This document shows, one piece after another, positions 62,322-64,000 of a stretch of 64,000 nucleotides of DNA. The notes under the pieces were generated by a model. That model did not search any database. It was given only the letters and a program-made list of their open reading frames with translations, and had not been told where the DNA came from. The stretch lies in contig NZ_PQDH01000011.1 of assembly GCF_002964605.1 (NCBI RefSeq), forward strand, positions 39,864-103,863. The letters are read 5' to 3'. Position 1 is the first letter of the stretch. Each line of letters opens with the position of its first letter. This DNA is from Vallitalea okinawensis. Its GTDB lineage: Bacteria > Bacillota > Clostridia > Lachnospirales > PQDH01. The position numbers were made by a program, and so were the translations under genes.

Positions 62322-64000
62322 ATGAGTAAGAAAAAGAAATTATATAGCGTTCTCATTTGTCTAAGTAGTATTATTATAATTGCTTTTATTTCCATGACCT
62401 TTGTTGTTATTAAAGATAATTATAAATTGGTAGAGTATAGAGGTCGTCAATATAATCCCATATCAATAGAAAACTTAAGAGAAGGGTATCATGATACTTT
62501 TAAAGAAATATATAACTCATTCACCACTAACAATAATCCAACCAGATATAGTGATTTAAAAACGTATTATATTAATGTAGATGTAAATGAGTATAATAGT
62601 TTATCAACTAATCTACCGGAAAGTGGTCAAGAATATATTGATGCATATATGAGATATGAAGATAAAATGCATAAAGTTAAACTAAGGTTTAGAGGAGATA
62701 ATACTTGGCATTGGTTATATGATAAAAAATCCTATAGAATTAAAACAAAAAAAGATGATTTGATAGATGGGATTAGAAAATTTAATTTTGTTAATGCTCG
62801 TGAAAAGACAATGCTTGTTGATTATTTGGAAGCGCAGATAGCAACACAGATGGGTATATTAGCAGCAAATGTTGAGCCTGTGAGAGTATTTATGAATAAT
62901 AAATATGCAGGGGTCTTTTTATATATAGATCAGACAGATGAAAGCTTTTTAAGAAATAATAAAAAACTGCCCTCCAATCTATATGTTGGTGAGGCTAAGG
63001 AAGATGTTTGGGGGAATATTGAAGTCTGGGAAAAGCATGCGGAATATAATGTAATGGAAGAAAGCGATTTTAGCGATTTGAATGAATTATTAACAGTAAG
63101 TAATAATGGGAATAAAGATATATTCCCATATGAGATAGAACAAATATTAGATATTGAAAAATACCTTAAATGGAATGCATTTATGGAAATAAGTAAAAGT
63201 CGTCATGTAACTAAAGTACATAACAATAAGTTCTATTTTGATCCTTCTAATGGAAAGTTTGAACCAATTGCTTGGGATGCTTTTGGATTAAGCAATAATG
63301 GTGGTTCACAATATAATACAACTAATATACCTTTAAATCTTTTGAATTATAGAATGCTACAGAATCCTGAGTACGTGGAGTTATCCAATCAGTATATCTG
63401 GGAATCTATTCAAATGGAAGAAATAATAGATTTTACATTACTAAAACTTGATGAAATGTATAGCACAATAAGAGCTGATGTGTATGCAGATAGATATAAG
63501 GATTATGTAGATTTCACAGACTCTGATTGGAAATCAAGAACATATACTAATATAGAATTTGAGAAAAATGTTGAAGTTTTAAAAGAATGGTTAAGATTAA
63601 GAGAAGCATTCTTAGTGAGTGAGATTAAAAGAAATAATATATATTTAGTCCAAAGTGATATTGATATCGGTAATAGAGAAGGTGTACTAAAATTTATTGC
63701 TGATGGCATTTCAGGTACTAAAATTGAAGATATATCTTTTAATAATACCTATAATGAAGGTAGTATTCAAATATGGAGAGATATTAATATTAATGGAATA
63801 CTTGATAAAGAAGATCAGTTTATTAATGAACAAGAAATAGTGAATAATGAGATAAGAATAACTTTAAATGAAGTTATATTACCGGGAAGAAAAGAAATTA
63901 AAGAAGAGAAGTATCGTGTAAATATGTCTTGCGTATTAGAGCCCTCTCCTTTAGAATATCAATTCATAGTAAAATATATTGGTGAAGAAGAAGGACAATT
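62322..64000 (+). CDS. CotH-kinase family protein, C-terminus beyond the window
   Basis: Open from the ATG at 62322 (AAGGAG 8 nt upstream) to the window end, at least 559 residues. A membrane anchor or signal lies at ~8-28 (VLICLSSIIIIAFISMTFVV). CotH features follow: VKLRFRGDNTWHWLYDKKSY, IRKFNFVNAREKTMLVDYLE, VEPVRVFMNNKYAGVFLYID, and NNKFYFDPSNGKFEPIAWDA with the metal-binding Asp. CotH proteins are atypical secreted kinases that phosphorylate spore coat proteins or surface substrates. Here the gene ends an ABC glycan-export operon, so an external protein or glycan phosphorylation role is possible. The part after ~440 is beta-rich. Confidence 0.85.
   Translation, partial: MSKKKKLYSVLICLSSIIIIAFISMTFVVIKDNYKLVEYRGRQYNPISIENLREGYHDTFKEIYNSFTTNNNPTRYSDLKTYYINVDVNEYNSLSTNLPESGQEYIDAYMRYEDKMHKVKLRFRGDNTWHWLYDKKSYRIKTKKDDLIDGIRKFNFVNAREKTMLVDYLEAQIATQMGILAANVEPVRVFMNNKYAGVFLYIDQTDESFLRNNKKLPSNLYVGEAKEDVWGNIEVWEKHAEYNVMEESDFSDLNELLTVSNNGNKDIFPYEIEQILDIEKYLKWNAFMEISKSRHVTKVHNNKFYFDPSNGKFEPIAWDAFGLSNNGGSQYNTTNIPLNLLNYRMLQNPEYVELSNQYIWESIQMEEIIDFTLLKLDEMYSTIRADVYADRYKDYVDFTDSDWKSRTYTNIEFEKNVEVLKEWLRLREAFLVSEIKRNNIYLVQSDIDIGNREGVLKFIADGISGTKIEDISFNNTYNEGSIQIWRDININGILDKEDQFINEQEIVNNEIRITLNEVILPGRKEIKEEKYRVNMSCVLEPSPLEYQFIVKYIGEEEGQ

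Overview
The window is AT-rich DNA from a low-GC, motile Firmicute. Gram-positive signal peptides and strong GGAGG-type ribosome binding sites, three-repeat SLH (S-layer homology) proteins, a CpsB/CpsC/CpsD tyrosine-phosphorylation module, a LoaP-type NusG paralogue, a FliK-like protein beside flagellin, and MerR/AraC regulators with GyrI-like domains all fit a Clostridia member, perhaps near Lachnospirales. That placement is inference; no rRNA or other marker gene lies in the window. No tRNA, CRISPR array, intact transposase or phage gene was seen.

Layout. (1) 1-7476: a cluster of one-component regulators and free GyrI-like effector-binding proteins (five such domains), a cysteine-cluster protein, a frame-disrupted secreted protein and a membrane protein with an internally duplicated domain. 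(2) 7845-10643: a secreted M3 peptidase ending in LysM, then VanZ. (3) 10743-28296: a Wzx/Wzy-type polysaccharide locus: CapD-type dehydratase, LoaP antiterminator, a G-rich structured leader, DegT aminotransferase, PglC-type initiating transferase, glycosyltransferases, polymerase, TupA-like ATP-grasp protein, a LicD/HAD/LicC-like set, a formyltransferase-propeller fusion and a flippase. Decayed gene fragments and long non-coding gaps suggest repeated remodelling. (4) 28626-32086: precursor genes (UDP-glucose dehydrogenase, UDP-glucuronate 4-epimerase, GalU). (5) 32657-39482: SLH protein, acidic lipoprotein, CpsB-CpsC-CpsD plus a second CpsD, and nucleoside diphosphate kinase. (6) 39516-43038, minus strand: a large SLH protein split by a frameshift in an A6 run. 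(7) 43347-48946: small winged-helix-like protein, FliK-like protein, a 47-residue ORF, flagellin, FliS. (8) 48990-64000: an O-antigen-ligase-like protein (minus strand) and an ABC-transporter-dependent glycan operon: ManC, Gmd, Rmd-like, GDP-fucose synthase, Wzm, Wzt, a methyltransferase with a long coiled coil, two related glycosyltransferases and a CotH-kinase protein that runs off the window.

How it works together. Region 3-5 can make nucleotide sugars, start the glycan on a lipid carrier, extend, decorate, flip and polymerise it, with LoaP probably keeping polymerase on the long operon and CpsB/C/D controlling polymerisation. Region 8 encodes a second polysaccharide that is completed in the cytoplasm and exported by Wzm/Wzt. 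The most striking feature is the methyltransferase at 57257-58795. Its C-terminus is a coiled coil of 28-residue units (exactly four heptads) encoded by near-identical 84-bp tandem repeats. It follows a Wzt with a C-terminal carbohydrate-recognition-type domain, which recalls the WbdD chain-terminator and molecular-ruler arrangement of Gram-negative O-antigens, but in a Gram-positive and with a coil whose length could change by repeat gain or loss.
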